Below, in pieces: positions 24,905 through 34,037 of a stretch of DNA of 39,287 bases. Both the position numbers and the translations under genes were made by a program. The notes beneath the pieces are model-generated. The model did no database searches, was not told the origin of the DNA, and saw only the letters and a program-made list of their open reading frames with translations. How positions within the stretch are numbered: the stretch's first letter is position 1; each line of letters opens with the position of its first letter. Source of the DNA: CAG-791 sp963596015 (GTDB lineage Bacteria; Bacillota; Clostridia; Lachnospirales; Lachnospiraceae); NCBI GenBank assembly GCA_963596015.1, contig CAVBJS010000023.1, forward strand, positions 1 to 39,287, given 5' to 3'.

Positions 24905-25310
24905 TAATCCCACCAGATTTCCCGATGGAAATCTGGTGGCATAGCACTGACGGCGTAAGCGCCGTCAGTGCGGAGCGCATCGGAGAATTCGCCTGCGCGA
25001 AATTCTCCTCGCGAGGCCGCAGGCAAGCTGCGGCATAAAAAGGAATAATCCCACCGAATTCCCCGATGGAAATCTGGTGGCATAGCACTGACGGCGTAAG
25101 CGCCGTCAGTGCGGAGCGCATCGGAGAATTCGCCTGCGCGAAATTCTCCTCGCGAGGCCGCAGGCAAGCTGCGGCATAAAAAGGAATAATCCCACCGAAT
25201 TCCCCGATGGAAATCTGGTGGCATAGCACTGACGGCGTAAGCGCCGTCAGTGCGGAGCGCATCGGAGAATTCGCCTGCGCGAAATTCTCCTCGCGAAGCC
25301 GCAGGCAAGC
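24903..25310 (+). repeat. Three tandem 141-bp structured units before pyrF (locus E)
   Basis: Units start at 24903, 25044 and 25185, so the period is 141 bases. Each has H1 (24910-24922/24927-24939, loop CGAT), H2 (24944-24955/24960-24971), H3 (24982-24992/24997-25008) and H4 (25016-25022/25028-25034), followed in units 1 and 2 by ATAAAAAGGA. Units 2 and 3 share changes in the left arm of H1 that damage its pairing. Unit 3 breaks off inside the right arm of H4 and runs into TATAATCAATTGC. This is the same element as at 3747-3906, with the same length. Confidence 0.9.
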
Positions 25311-25341
25311 TATAATCAATTGCAGTATAGAGAGGTAAATC

Positions 25342-26289
25342 ATGATTCAGAAATTAATTGAAAAGATCAAAGAGACCAATGCCCCCATCGTGGTGGGACT
25401 GGATCCGAATATGAAGTTCATTCCGGAACATATCATGCGGGATGCAAGACGGGCCCATAAGGAAAATATCTTAGTAGATGAAGAACTGGATATCGCAGCG
25501 GATGCGGTATGGCGTTTCAATAAAGAGATCATTGATGCCACCTATGATCTGATCCCGGCTGTAAAGCCTCAGATCGCTATGTATGAGCAGTTCGGCATTC
25601 CGGGTCTTTTGGCCTATTGGAAAACGGTGCGCTACTGTCACGAAAAGGGTCTGATCGTCATCGGCGATGTAAAGAGAGGAGATATCGGCTCCACATCCGA
25701 GGCTTATGCTATAGCGCACTTAGGACGCATTGAGATCAGCGGCCATAAGCACAAGGTCTTTGATGAGGATATGGCAACCGTCAATCCCTACCTTGGTTCA
25801 GACGGTGTAAAGCCCTTTATTGACGTATGCAATGAAGCAGATAAGGGAATCTTTGTATTGGTAAAGACCTCCAATCCCAGCAGCGGGGAGTTCCAGGATG
25901 TATTGACACAGGACGGCCGTCCCATGTATGAGCTGGTAGGAGAAAAGGTCCGGGAGTGGGGCGAACTTTCCATGGATGGCTCTTACAGCAATGTAGGCGC
26001 CGTGGTAGGTGCTACCTATCCGGAACAGGGAAAGATCCTGCGTAAGCTTATGCCTCATACCTATATCCTAGTGCCCGGTTACGGTGCCCAGGGCGGTCAG
26101 GGCAAGGACCTGGTGCATTTCTTTAACGAGGATGGCCTGGGGGCGATCGTGAATTCCTCCAGAGGCATTATCGCCGCTTACAAGCAGGATAAGTATGCAA
26201 AGTACGGAGAGGATCGCTTTGCGGAGGCTTCCAGAGCGGCTGTGCTGGATATGATCCAGGATATCAACGGCGCACTGGAAAGCCGCTAG
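25342..26289 (+). CDS. pyrF: Orotidine 5'-phosphate decarboxylase (type 2)
   Basis: Last step of UMP synthesis, turning OMP into UMP in the cytoplasm. At 315 residues it belongs to the longer type 2 group rather than the 230-residue type. The catalytic block DVKRGDIGST puts Asp109, Lys111 and Asp114 in the DxKxxD motif. The substrate-binding opening VVGLDPN and the late VPGYGAQGGQ block are present. ATG 25342 follows AGAGAGGTAAATC. No other pyr gene is next to it. TATAAT at 25311-25316, where unit 3 of the repeat breaks off, could be a -10 box, though I see no good -35. Confidence 0.96.
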   Translation: MIQKLIEKIKETNAPIVVGLDPNMKFIPEHIMRDARRAHKENILVDEELDIAADAVWRFNKEIIDATYDLIPAVKPQIAMYEQFGIPGLLAYWKTVRYCHEKGLIVIGDVKRGDIGSTSEAYAIAHLGRIEISGHKHKVFDEDMATVNPYLGSDGVKPFIDVCNEADKGIFVLVKTSNPSSGEFQDVLTQDGRPMYELVGEKVREWGELSMDGSYSNVGAVVGATYPEQGKILRKLMPHTYILVPGYGAQGGQGKDLVHFFNEDGLGAIVNSSRGIIAAYKQDKYAKYGEDRFAEASRAAVLDMIQDINGALESR

Positions 26290-26307
26290 TTTTCAGGAAA
26301 CAGTTTA

Positions 26308-26406
26308 GTAGTATATAGGCGCCGGCCAAAGAACAGGCTCTGGCGAAGGATGTCCGGGTGAGGGAAATGCAGAAGCGGTCTTTATGCTTTCTCGAATCCG
26401 GACATC
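26308..26406 (+). other. Structured leader before the CmpB-like gene
   Basis: GATGTCCGG near 26348-26356 pairs with CCGGACATC near 26397-26405, enclosing a second imperfect stem (GAGGGAAATGC with GCTTTCTC). A CGCCGGCC/GGCTCTGGCG pairing lies just upstream. There is no T run. It could be an mRNA control element or only a decayed repeat. Confidence 0.35.
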
Positions 26407-26462
26407 TCCGTCAGACACCGGTCTTTTGGGATGAGGCGGTAGTACGGTGCAGGGAGCGGAGA

Positions 26463-27674
26463 ATGATAGCGGGACTTACCTATTATCAGATTGCAAGTTT
26501 TTTTCTCATCTATTCTTTTATAGGATGGTGCGTTGAGGTGGTTTATTGCACAGTTACCAGCGGCAAGGTGGTGAACCGGGGCTTTTTAAACGGCCCGGTA
26601 TGTCCCATCTATGGCTTTGGTATGGTGGGAGTGCTGATGGTCTTTCAGAACCTGCCGGTGAAGAATCCCGAGGATACAGACATGGTGGTGGTATTCTTCG
26701 GCTCTCTGATCCTGGCCACTTTGGTGGAATTGATCGGCGGTTGGCTGATGCTTCGCCTTTTCCATGCCAGATGGTGGGATTACAGCGACAGGCCTTTTAA
26801 CATCGGCGGATTTATCTGTCCCCAGTTCAGTATTCTCTGGGGCATTGGCGGCGTCATTGTCATTAAGATGGTACACCCGGTGATCAGCAAAGCGTCCGGT
26901 ACCAGGATCCCGGAAAAATACGGTTGGATCCTGATGGCGATCTTTTATCTTATTTATCTGGTGGATCTGATCGTAACGGTATTGACGGTACAGGGACTGA
27001 ACAGGGACCTGGAGGAGTTGGAAAAGGTCCGTCTTTCCCTGCGCAAAGTCAGTGATTCCTTAAGTGAGGGACTGGGCACCGGTGCTATTTACACAGACCA
27101 GAAGATCACAGAGGGCAAGATCCAGGCGACCCTGGCCAAGGCAGAGATGCGGGATTCCGTGGATGCTATGAGCAGTGCCATGAGTAATGCCGTTAATAAT
27201 GCTGTAAACAGCGCCGTAAATACTGCTAAGAACAATGCGGTCAGCAATGCAGTGAGCAGCGCCGTAAGTACTGCCAAGAACAGTGCGGTAAGTAATGCAG
27301 TGAGCAGTGCCGTAAACAGTGCTAAGAGCGGGGCAGTGACCACTGCTATGAGCAATGCCGTCAGCAGTGCGGTAGACACCGCGGCAGCCGGCACGGCTGC
27401 ATACAAGGCCCAGTTGGAGCAGCGGGCCCAGGCACTGCGGCAGGACATTTTGGCTAAGACCCATTTTGGCGGCGGCCGACTGTTGAAGGCTTTCCCGGCT
27501 ATGAAGCACCTTGATCATCAGGAAATTCTGCAGGAGCTGCAAAACAGTCTCAGCCAGACCGTGATGAAGGGCAGAGAAAAGGTAAGCACTGTGGTGGAGA
27601 CCGTGAAGCCGGCATCCACAGCAGAGAAGAAATGTGGGTCAGAAACAGGTAAGGACGAAGGAAATGGAAAATAA
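26463..27674 (+). CDS. CmpB-like membrane protein with a long alanine tetrad repeat
   Basis: I start it at ATG 26463 after GGGAG, giving 403 residues; an upstream in-frame start at 26358 lacks a ribosome site. About the first 170 residues form a multi-helix membrane domain of the type named putative ABC transporter permease CmpB (FLIYSFIGWCVEVVY, then GFLNGPVCPIYGFG); no ATPase is nearby, so transport is doubtful. A helical stretch follows, then at about 235-310 alanine appears at every fourth position (units AVSN, AVSS, AVST, AKNS). The C-terminus is polar. The stop overlaps the next gene's start. Confidence 0.85.
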   Translation: MIAGLTYYQIASFFLIYSFIGWCVEVVYCTVTSGKVVNRGFLNGPVCPIYGFGMVGVLMVFQNLPVKNPEDTDMVVVFFGSLILATLVELIGGWLMLRLFHARWWDYSDRPFNIGGFICPQFSILWGIGGVIVIKMVHPVISKASGTRIPEKYGWILMAIFYLIYLVDLIVTVLTVQGLNRDLEELEKVRLSLRKVSDSLSEGLGTGAIYTDQKITEGKIQATLAKAEMRDSVDAMSSAMSNAVNNAVNSAVNTAKNNAVSNAVSSAVSTAKNSAVSNAVSSAVNSAKSGAVTTAMSNAVSSAVDTAAAGTAAYKAQLEQRAQALRQDILAKTHFGGGRLLKAFPAMKHLDHQEILQELQNSLSQTVMKGREKVSTVVETVKPASTAEKKCGSETGKDEGNGK

Positions 27675-29193
27675 ACACCCGGTGTTGCCCGAAGATTTCT
27701 GTGATCGAATGAAGGAGATGCTGCCACGGGAGGAGTACGAGGCTTTTTTATCCTCCTATGAAGAAGAACCGGCACAGGGACTGCGGGTCAATCCGTTAAA
27801 GCTCTCTGTGTCAGAGTTTCTGGACAAAGTGCCCCAGTGGCAGCTGCGCCTTGTACCATGGACAGAAAACGGCTTTTATTTTAAGAGTTCGGATACCCTG
27901 CGTCCCGGCAAGCATCCCTATCACGAGGCAGGTGCTTACTACATCCAGGAGCCCAGTGCCATGGCAGTGGCCATGCTTTCCGGGACCAGATCCGGGGAGC
28001 GTATCCTGGATCTTTGCGCGGCACCGGGGGGCAAGACCACCCAACTGGCAGGGATGCTGCAGGGAGAGGGACTGCTGATCTCCAATGAGATCCATCCGGC
28101 CAGGGCCCAGATCCTTTCCCAGAATGTGGAGCGGATGGGGATCCGAAATGCCATTGTGACCAATGAGAGCCCGGATAAACTGGCAGGCTTTTTCCCTGCT
28201 TTTTTTGACAGGATCATCGTAGATGCACCTTGCTCCGGCGAGGGAATGTTCCGCAAGGATCCCCAGGCCATAGAGCAATGGAGTATAGAGAATGTGGAGT
28301 TATGTGCCAAACGACAGCAGGAGATCCTAGAGGCGGCAGACCGGATGCTCTGCGATGGGGGAAGGCTTGTGTATTCTACCTGTACCTTTGCACCCCGGGA
28401 AGATGAAGGGAGCATTGCACAGTTTCTGCTGAGCCATCCTGACTATCAGGTGGTGGATGTATGGCAGGAAGAGGCATCCAAAGCCGGAACGGCGTGGAGA
28501 GATTATCTGGACCACGGCTGCCCGGCTTGGAGCAAGGCGGGAGAGGAAGGCTTTTCAGCAAAGGATACTTTACCGACAGGAGAGGCGAAGGATCAGTCTT
28601 GGGACAGCACAGAACAAGACACAGCAGAAAATAACGCAATAGCGCGTACCGTCAGACTCTGGCCTCATCATCTGCAGGGAGAGGGGCATTTTGTGGCTGT
28701 TTTGCAAAAGAAGGGAGCGGCAGCGCCGAAGCTCTGCACAGACAAGCTTCACGGATTAACGAAGAATCAGCGGGAACTCTGGGAGGCGTTCTGCACCGGA
28801 TCTTTGCAAAAAGGTGCAAGCTCTTTATCGGAGATAACGGTGACCTTCGGAGATAACCTGTATCTACTGCCGGCGGCGCTGAATCTGAAGGGAATCAAAG
28901 TATTGCGGGCCGGTCTGCAGGCCGGAGTATGGAAGAAAAACCGCTTTGAGCCCGCGCATGCCCTGGCGCTGGCACTGCATCCGGAGGATGCAAAAAATGT
29001 ATGGCCGCTGGAGTCCGGCAAGGGACAGCTGCAGGAGGCCATCCGCTATCTGAAGGGAGAGACGCTCTCCTGTGATCCCGGCCTCAAGGGCTGGACGTTA
29101 GTGACCATCGATGGCCTCAGCCTTGGATGGGGAAAGGCCGCCGGCGGCGTACTTAAAAATCACTATCCCAAGGGACTGCGGTGGATGGGATAA
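27664..29193 (+). CDS. RsmF-like rRNA cytosine-C5 methyltransferase (RsmB/NOP family)
   Basis: SAM-dependent enzyme that makes m5C in rRNA, 509 residues. ATG 27664 overlaps the upstream stop and has AAGGACGAAGGAA before it. The SAM site DLCAAPGGKTTQLA starts at Asp116. Cys190 in DAPCSGEG and Cys240 in YSTCTF are the two cysteines of the family, Cys240 being the expected nucleophile. The C-terminal half has an RsmF-type first C-terminal region and a PUA-like RNA-binding end (GLSLGWGKAAGGVLKNHYPK). The exact rRNA position cannot be told from sequence. Confidence 0.92.
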   Translation: MENKHPVLPEDFCDRMKEMLPREEYEAFLSSYEEEPAQGLRVNPLKLSVSEFLDKVPQWQLRLVPWTENGFYFKSSDTLRPGKHPYHEAGAYYIQEPSAMAVAMLSGTRSGERILDLCAAPGGKTTQLAGMLQGEGLLISNEIHPARAQILSQNVERMGIRNAIVTNESPDKLAGFFPAFFDRIIVDAPCSGEGMFRKDPQAIEQWSIENVELCAKRQQEILEAADRMLCDGGRLVYSTCTFAPREDEGSIAQFLLSHPDYQVVDVWQEEASKAGTAWRDYLDHGCPAWSKAGEEGFSAKDTLPTGEAKDQSWDSTEQDTAENNAIARTVRLWPHHLQGEGHFVAVLQKKGAAAPKLCTDKLHGLTKNQRELWEAFCTGSLQKGASSLSEITVTFGDNLYLLPAALNLKGIKVLRAGLQAGVWKKNRFEPAHALALALHPEDAKNVWPLESGKGQLQEAIRYLKGETLSCDPGLKGWTLVTIDGLSLGWGKAAGGVLKNHYPKGLRWMG

Positions 29194-29300
29194 GGGAGAG
29201 CATAGAGCGTTACTGCTTCGCAGCCGGCCAGACGGCGAATCCTGTCGGAGGTATCCGGCGTACAAGCAGTGATCATAGATATCCGGAAATGAAGGAAAAG

Positions 29301-30479
29301 ATGAGAGATAACCTGATCTATATGGACCACGGAGCGACAGCTCCTTTAAAGAAGGCAGCATTGGAAGCAATGCTGCCCTATTTGCAAAAAGAATACGGCA
29401 ATGCCAGCGCCCTCTATAGCCTGGGAGCTTCGGCCAGAGCGGGACTGGAAAAGGCCAGACGTCAGCTGGCAGACACCATAGAGGCCGCGCCGGGGGAGAT
29501 CTATTTTACCTCCGGCGGCACGGAAAGCGATAACTGGGCGCTGGTGGCGGCGGCAGAAGCCATGCAGGAAAAGGGCAGGCATATCATCACCTCCTCCCTG
29601 GAACATCATGCTGTGCTGCATACCTGCGACTATTTACAGCGGCGGGGATTTGAGGTTACTTACCTCCCGGCGGATGCCGAAGGAATGGTAGATCCGGCCT
29701 GTCTGGAAAGCGCCATACGAGAGGATACGATCCTTATCTCTGTCATGATGGCTAATAACGAGGTGGGCACGCTGCAGCCGGTGGAGAGACTGGCACAGAT
29801 CGCCAAAGAGCGGGGCATTCTTTTTCATACCGATGCCGTGCAGGCCTATGGGAAGATATCTGTGTCAGTGAAAGAGCTTCCGGTGGATCTATTGTCCGTC
29901 AGCGCCCATAAGATCGGTGGACCTAAGGGTGTGGGCTTTCTCTATATCCGAAACGGCATATCCATAGGTGCCTGGCAGCACGGGGGCATGCAGGAGAGAG
30001 GTCGCCGGGCCGGAACGGAAAATGTGGCCGGCGCCGCAGGCTTTGCCGCAGCTGCCATGCAGACCGGGAAGGAAATGGAGCAGGTAAGGCAGCGGGAGGC
30101 AGAGCTGCAGCGGTTTTTCTATGAGCTGCTTTTAAAAGAAATCCCTACGTGCAAATGGCATGGTCCGGTGCCGGGGACCGGGAGCGGGGAAAAACGCCTT
30201 TTTAACAACGTGAATTTTTCCATTCCGGGTATCAAGGCAGAGACAGCCCTCATTACATTAGACCGGGAAGGGATTTGTGCTTCCGCCGGCAGTGCCTGCA
30301 CCACAGGAGTTCGCAGTCCCTCCCATGTGCTGACCGCCATGGGCATAGGGGAAAAAGAAGCGGGAGAAAGCCTTCGCTTTACCCTGGGTGAGGAAAACAC
30401 AAAAGAAGAGATCCGGCGGGTAGTGGATGTACTGGTAAGCTTAGAGAAAAGGATCCGCAGCATGGATATGGATTGGTAA
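29301..30479 (+). CDS. Cysteine desulfurase, NifS/IscS type
   Basis: PLP enzyme that takes sulfur from cysteine for Fe-S clusters or thiolated tRNA. I use ATG 29301, four bases after AAGGA, giving 392 residues; ATG 29289 is possible. The chain opens with IYMDHGATAPL. The block SLEHHAVLHT and the PLP lysine Lys204 in SAHKIGGPKG are present. The active-site cysteine is Cys333 in AGSACTTG. The short loop around that cysteine (SAGSACTTG, then RSPSHVL) fits the IscS/NifS group rather than SufS. No iscU or thiI gene follows, so the sulfur acceptor is unknown. Confidence 0.93.
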   Translation: MRDNLIYMDHGATAPLKKAALEAMLPYLQKEYGNASALYSLGASARAGLEKARRQLADTIEAAPGEIYFTSGGTESDNWALVAAAEAMQEKGRHIITSSLEHHAVLHTCDYLQRRGFEVTYLPADAEGMVDPACLESAIREDTILISVMMANNEVGTLQPVERLAQIAKERGILFHTDAVQAYGKISVSVKELPVDLLSVSAHKIGGPKGVGFLYIRNGISIGAWQHGGMQERGRRAGTENVAGAAGFAAAAMQTGKEMEQVRQREAELQRFFYELLLKEIPTCKWHGPVPGTGSGEKRLFNNVNFSIPGIKAETALITLDREGICASAGSACTTGVRSPSHVLTAMGIGEKEAGESLRFTLGEENTKEEIRRVVDVLVSLEKRIRSMDMDW

Positions 30480-30546
30480 TGATCGGCAAACAGCAGTAAA
30501 AAGCGGCCGACTTATAAATTTTTACACGGAAATCTCCAGGTATCGT

Positions 30547-30575
30547 TTGACAAAAAACGCTGCAGGCAGTAAAAT
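30547..30575 (+). promoter_or_regulatory. Promoter of the LacI-family regulator gene
   Basis: TTGACA (30547-30552) and TAAAAT (30570-30575) are separated by 17 bases, close to the sigma-A consensus, and lie about 40 bases before the start codon. Confidence 0.85.
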
Positions 30576-30581
30576 ACACAC

Positions 30582-30595
30582 GGAAAACGATTTCC
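30582..30595. promoter_or_regulatory. Likely LacI-type operator
   Basis: GGAAAACGATTTCC has GGAAA and TTTCC half sites around a central CG, the usual form of LacI/GalR family sites. It covers the expected transcription start of the regulator's own promoter, which points to self-repression. Confidence 0.6.
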
Positions 30596-30617
30596 ATAAA
30601 AGAGACGGGAGGGAGAG

Positions 30618-31607
30618 ATGGTATCGATCAAGGATGTGGCCAGGGAGGCCGGGGTGGCGATTTCCACGGTTTCCAAGGTACTCAATCATTATCCCAATGT
30701 CAGTGAAGAAACCAGAGATCGTGTAAACGAAGCCGTAGAGAAGCTAAACTTCGTTCCCAATGCGGTGGCAGCGGCCCTTTCCTCCAAACAGGCAGGCCGG
30801 GTGGCGCTGCTTCTTAATCCCACCATGAAGGCGGGGCAGATGGACGAGATCATTCTGCAGACCATGACGGGTACTCTGGCGGCTGCCAGTGAGCACCGCA
30901 TGGATATCATTACCGTGTTTTATCCCATGATCGCAGAAAAGAGCTATGAGGAGACTTTGCAATATTTCCGAGTGCAGAGTATTTCGGGGATCATATGTTA
31001 CGGGATCTCGGAGCATGACCGGCTGCTGCGGCAGCTTTCCGGGTCAGGGGAATTTAAGATGGTCACCATCGATGCCCCTTTGGTGAATGAGAATACTTCT
31101 ACCGTCAGCGTGGATAATGAGAGCGCCCAGTATGAAGTGGCAGATCGCATGATCACGGAGAATCACTGTCAGAGTGTATTGTATTTATCGGGAGGTTCGC
31201 AGATAGCGGTCTCTGCCCGGCGGCTGCAGGGTATGCGGCGTCTGGCAAAGGAAAAGGATCTGGCACTGACGGTGCGCACGGCTGATTTTTCCGAAAAGAA
31301 GGCGGGAGAACTGACAAAGCGCTATGCACGGAATCGGGATGCCATAGTCTGTGCATCGGATATGATGGCCTTAGGGGCCATGCATACCTTGACGGAAATG
31401 GATATTTTCCGGCCTGTATGCGGTTTTGACGGCCTTACCCTGATGGGATATGCCGGCAAACAGATGTATACGGTGCGGCAGGATTTCTATCATATGGCCC
31501 AGATCGCCGTAGAGGAGCTGCAGCGACTTTTGGCAGGGGGCAGCGGACAGAGTCTGACAGCACCCCACCGGATCGTGCGCATAGCGTATGAAGACGTGAT
31601 ACAGTAG
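30618..31607 (+). CDS. LacI-family transcriptional regulator
   Basis: A 329-residue DNA-binding regulator. The N-terminal helix-turn-helix (IKDVAREAGVAISTVSKVLN, about 3-22) and hinge (PNAVAAALSSKQ) are intact. A periplasmic-binding-protein-like sensor domain (about 60-325) follows with SVDNESAQYEVADRMI and ICASDMMALGAM-type blocks. ATG 30618 follows GGGAGGGAG. Effectors of this family are mostly sugars. Glycogen phosphorylase lies 108 bases downstream, so a role in carbohydrate use is plausible, but the only operator I see is in its own promoter. Confidence 0.93.
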   Translation: MVSIKDVAREAGVAISTVSKVLNHYPNVSEETRDRVNEAVEKLNFVPNAVAAALSSKQAGRVALLLNPTMKAGQMDEIILQTMTGTLAAASEHRMDIITVFYPMIAEKSYEETLQYFRVQSISGIICYGISEHDRLLRQLSGSGEFKMVTIDAPLVNENTSTVSVDNESAQYEVADRMITENHCQSVLYLSGGSQIAVSARRLQGMRRLAKEKDLALTVRTADFSEKKAGELTKRYARNRDAIVCASDMMALGAMHTLTEMDIFRPVCGFDGLTLMGYAGKQMYTVRQDFYHMAQIAVEELQRLLAGGSGQSLTAPHRIVRIAYEDVIQ

Positions 31608-31648
31608 TTTTATCCATAGAGAAGAGTATAGCCAAAAAACGGAAAACA

Positions 31649-31709
31649 GGAGAATTTGCCTGCGGGAGATTCTCCTCGTGTTGTCGCAGATAAGCTGCGA
31701 CAAGAAAGG
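31649..31709 (+). repeat. Structured element (locus D), short form, before glgP
   Basis: H3 (31649-31659/31664-31675, GGAGAATTTGC version) and H4 (31681-31689/31695-31703, TTGTCGCAG with CTGCGACAA) are kept; H1 and H2 are absent. AAGAAAGGGG after H4 is the glgP ribosome site. H4 shows the same paired base change as locus B. Confidence 0.75.
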
Positions 31710-31715
31710 GGAAAC

Positions 31716-34037
31716 ATGAGCAATCACGCAACGAACATGGAGAGAGATGTGCTGGTCCTGAATCTGGAGAAGCAATTCACAGAGCTGGTGACCAGGGATT
31801 ATGGAAAGGACATCGCCGCATGCACCGATCAGGAGCTTTACTATGCCTGCCTGAAGCTGTGCAAAGAGCTGTTAAAGGTGACGGAGCATAATACGGGAGA
31901 GAAGAAGATCTATTATATCTCCGCAGAGTTCCTGATCGGCAAGCTTTTGTCCAATAACCTGATCAACTTAGGCATCTATGATAAGTTAAATGACATCCTG
32001 AAGGCCAACGGCAAGGAGCTTTCTCTCATCGAAGAGATCGAGCCGGAACCGTCTCTTGGTAATGGCGGTCTTGGCCGTCTGGCAGCCTGCTTTATGGATT
32101 CCATCGCCACCCTGGGACTTCCCGGAGAGGGCATTGGCCTGAATTATCACTACGGTCTTTTCCGTCAGACCTTTGAGGATGGTCTGCAGTGTGCCCAGAA
32201 GGATGCCTGGATGGAGCCCCAGTCCTGGGAGACAAAGACAGACATTACCTTTGATGTGCATTTCGGCGACCGCAAGGTGACCTCCAGACTCTATGATCTG
32301 GATGTGGTGGGCTACGAAAACGGCCTGAATCACCTGCGTTTATTCGATGTAGAGAGCGTGGATGAGTCCCTTGTAAAGGAAGGCATTAATTTCGATAAGG
32401 AAGACATTGAGAAGAATCTGACCCTGTTCCTTTATCCGGATGATTCCGACGAGGCAGGCAATCTCCTTCGTATTTATCAGGAATATTTCATGGTCAGCAA
32501 TGCAGCGCAGCTGATCTTCAGAGAGATGAAGACGCGTCTGTATGACCTTCGTAAGCTCTACGACCATGCAGTGGTGCAGATCAATGATACCCATCCTACC
32601 ATGATCATTCCGGAGATGATCCGTATCCTGGTGGAGGATAAGGCCTTTACCATGGATGAAGCCATCGAAGTAGTCAGCAAGACCTGCGCTTACACCAACC
32701 ATACGATCCTGGCAGAGGCATTGGAGACCTGGCCGTTAGCTTACCTGGAGAAGGCAGTGCCCCAGCTGGTGCCCATCATCAAGGAGCTGGATGCAAGAGT
32801 AAAGGAAAAGTATGAGGATCCGGCAGTGCAGATCATTGATGAGAATGATCGCGTGCACATGGCGCATATCTGCATTCACTACGGCTTCTCCATCAATGGT
32901 GTTGCAGCTATCCATACCGAGATCTTAAAGGAGACGGAGCTGCATCCCTTCTATGAGATCTATCCGGAAAAATTCAACAATAAGACCAACGGTATCACTT
33001 TCCGTCGTTGGCTTATGTCCTGCAACAGAGAACTGAGCACCTATCTTTCTTCTGTGATCGGAGATGGCTTTAAGAAGGATGCCTCCAAGCTGGAAAAGCT
33101 GATGGAATTCCAGGATGATCCGGCAGTTCTGGCACAGTTAGAGGAGATCAAGAAGCACAGAAAGCAGGAGCTGACCGCTTATATTGCCCAGAAGGAAAAG
33201 ATCGAACTGGCTCAGGACGGCATTTTTGATGTACAGATCAAGCGTATGCATGAGTACAAGCGTCAGCAGATGAATGCCCTCTATATCATCCACAAGTATC
33301 TGGAGATCAAGAAGGGTAAAAAGCCTGCAAGACCTTTGAATTTTATCTTCGGCGCCAAGGCTGCACCGGCTTATGTGATCGCGCAGGATATCATCCACCT
33401 GCTGTTGGTCCTGCAGCAGATCATTGAGAATGATCCGGATGTACGTCCTTACATGCATCTGGTCATGGTGACCAATTACAACGTATCTTATGCGGAGAAG
33501 CTGATCCCTGCAGCAGATATTTCCGAGCAGATCTCCTTAGCTTCCAAGGAAGCTTCCGGTACCGGCAATATGAAGATGATGCTCAACGGTGCTGTGACTC
33601 TGGGTACCGCAGACGGCGCCAATGTAGAGATCGGAGATCTGGTGGGAGAGGAGAATATCTACATGTTCGGTGTGGATTCCCAAACTGTCATCGATCACTA
33701 CAAAAAGGCTGACTATGTGTCCAAGGATTACTATAAGAAGAGCCCTGTGATCAAGGAAGCGGTTGATTTCATCGTAGATCCCCAGGCATTAAAAGTAGGC
33801 CATAAGGAAAATCTGGAGCGTCTTTACAAGGAACTTCTGAATAAGGACTGGTTCATGACCCTCATCGATCTGGAGGATTACATCTGGGTAAAGGATCAGA
33901 TGCTGGCAGATTATGAAGACCGGGAGAAGTGGCAGAAGATGATGCTGGTGAATATCGCAAAGGCAGGATTCTTCTCCTCCGACAGAACCATCCGGGAGTA
34001 CAACAGAGACATCTGGAAGCTGGACAATAATAAATAG
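31716..34037 (+). CDS. glgP: Glycogen/starch phosphorylase
   Basis: Releases glucose 1-phosphate from alpha-1,4-glucans in the cytoplasm. I start it at ATG 31716, after AAAGGGGAAAC; this gives 773 residues, slightly shorter than the 800 or more of the E. coli enzyme. Family blocks include EPEPSLGNGGLGRLAACFMD, the KTNGITFRRWL block, VQIKRMHEYKRQQ, and the PLP site with Lys620 in TGNMKMMLNG. No other glycogen gene is beside it. The last codons have been tandemly duplicated beyond the stop (34021-34100). Confidence 0.96.
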   Translation: MSNHATNMERDVLVLNLEKQFTELVTRDYGKDIAACTDQELYYACLKLCKELLKVTEHNTGEKKIYYISAEFLIGKLLSNNLINLGIYDKLNDILKANGKELSLIEEIEPEPSLGNGGLGRLAACFMDSIATLGLPGEGIGLNYHYGLFRQTFEDGLQCAQKDAWMEPQSWETKTDITFDVHFGDRKVTSRLYDLDVVGYENGLNHLRLFDVESVDESLVKEGINFDKEDIEKNLTLFLYPDDSDEAGNLLRIYQEYFMVSNAAQLIFREMKTRLYDLRKLYDHAVVQINDTHPTMIIPEMIRILVEDKAFTMDEAIEVVSKTCAYTNHTILAEALETWPLAYLEKAVPQLVPIIKELDARVKEKYEDPAVQIIDENDRVHMAHICIHYGFSINGVAAIHTEILKETELHPFYEIYPEKFNNKTNGITFRRWLMSCNRELSTYLSSVIGDGFKKDASKLEKLMEFQDDPAVLAQLEEIKKHRKQELTAYIAQKEKIELAQDGIFDVQIKRMHEYKRQQMNALYIIHKYLEIKKGKKPARPLNFIFGAKAAPAYVIAQDIIHLLLVLQQIIENDPDVRPYMHLVMVTNYNVSYAEKLIPAADISEQISLASKEASGTGNMKMMLNGAVTLGTADGANVEIGDLVGEENIYMFGVDSQTVIDHYKKADYVSKDYYKKSPVIKEAVDFIVDPQALKVGHKENLERLYKELLNKDWFMTLIDLEDYIWVKDQMLADYEDREKWQKMMLVNIAKAGFFSSDRTIREYNRDIWKLDNNK

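Noticed and set aside
24850..25308. Long minus-strand reading frames with 47-residue repeats across the tandem element
   Set aside because: The unit is 141 bases, a multiple of three, so any open frame repeats itself. The frames have no ribosome site, overlap the lipoprotein gene end and consist of hairpin sequence.
31656..31715. Longer N-terminus of glycogen phosphorylase
   Set aside because: It would translate the structured repeat; ATG 31716 has a clear ribosome site.
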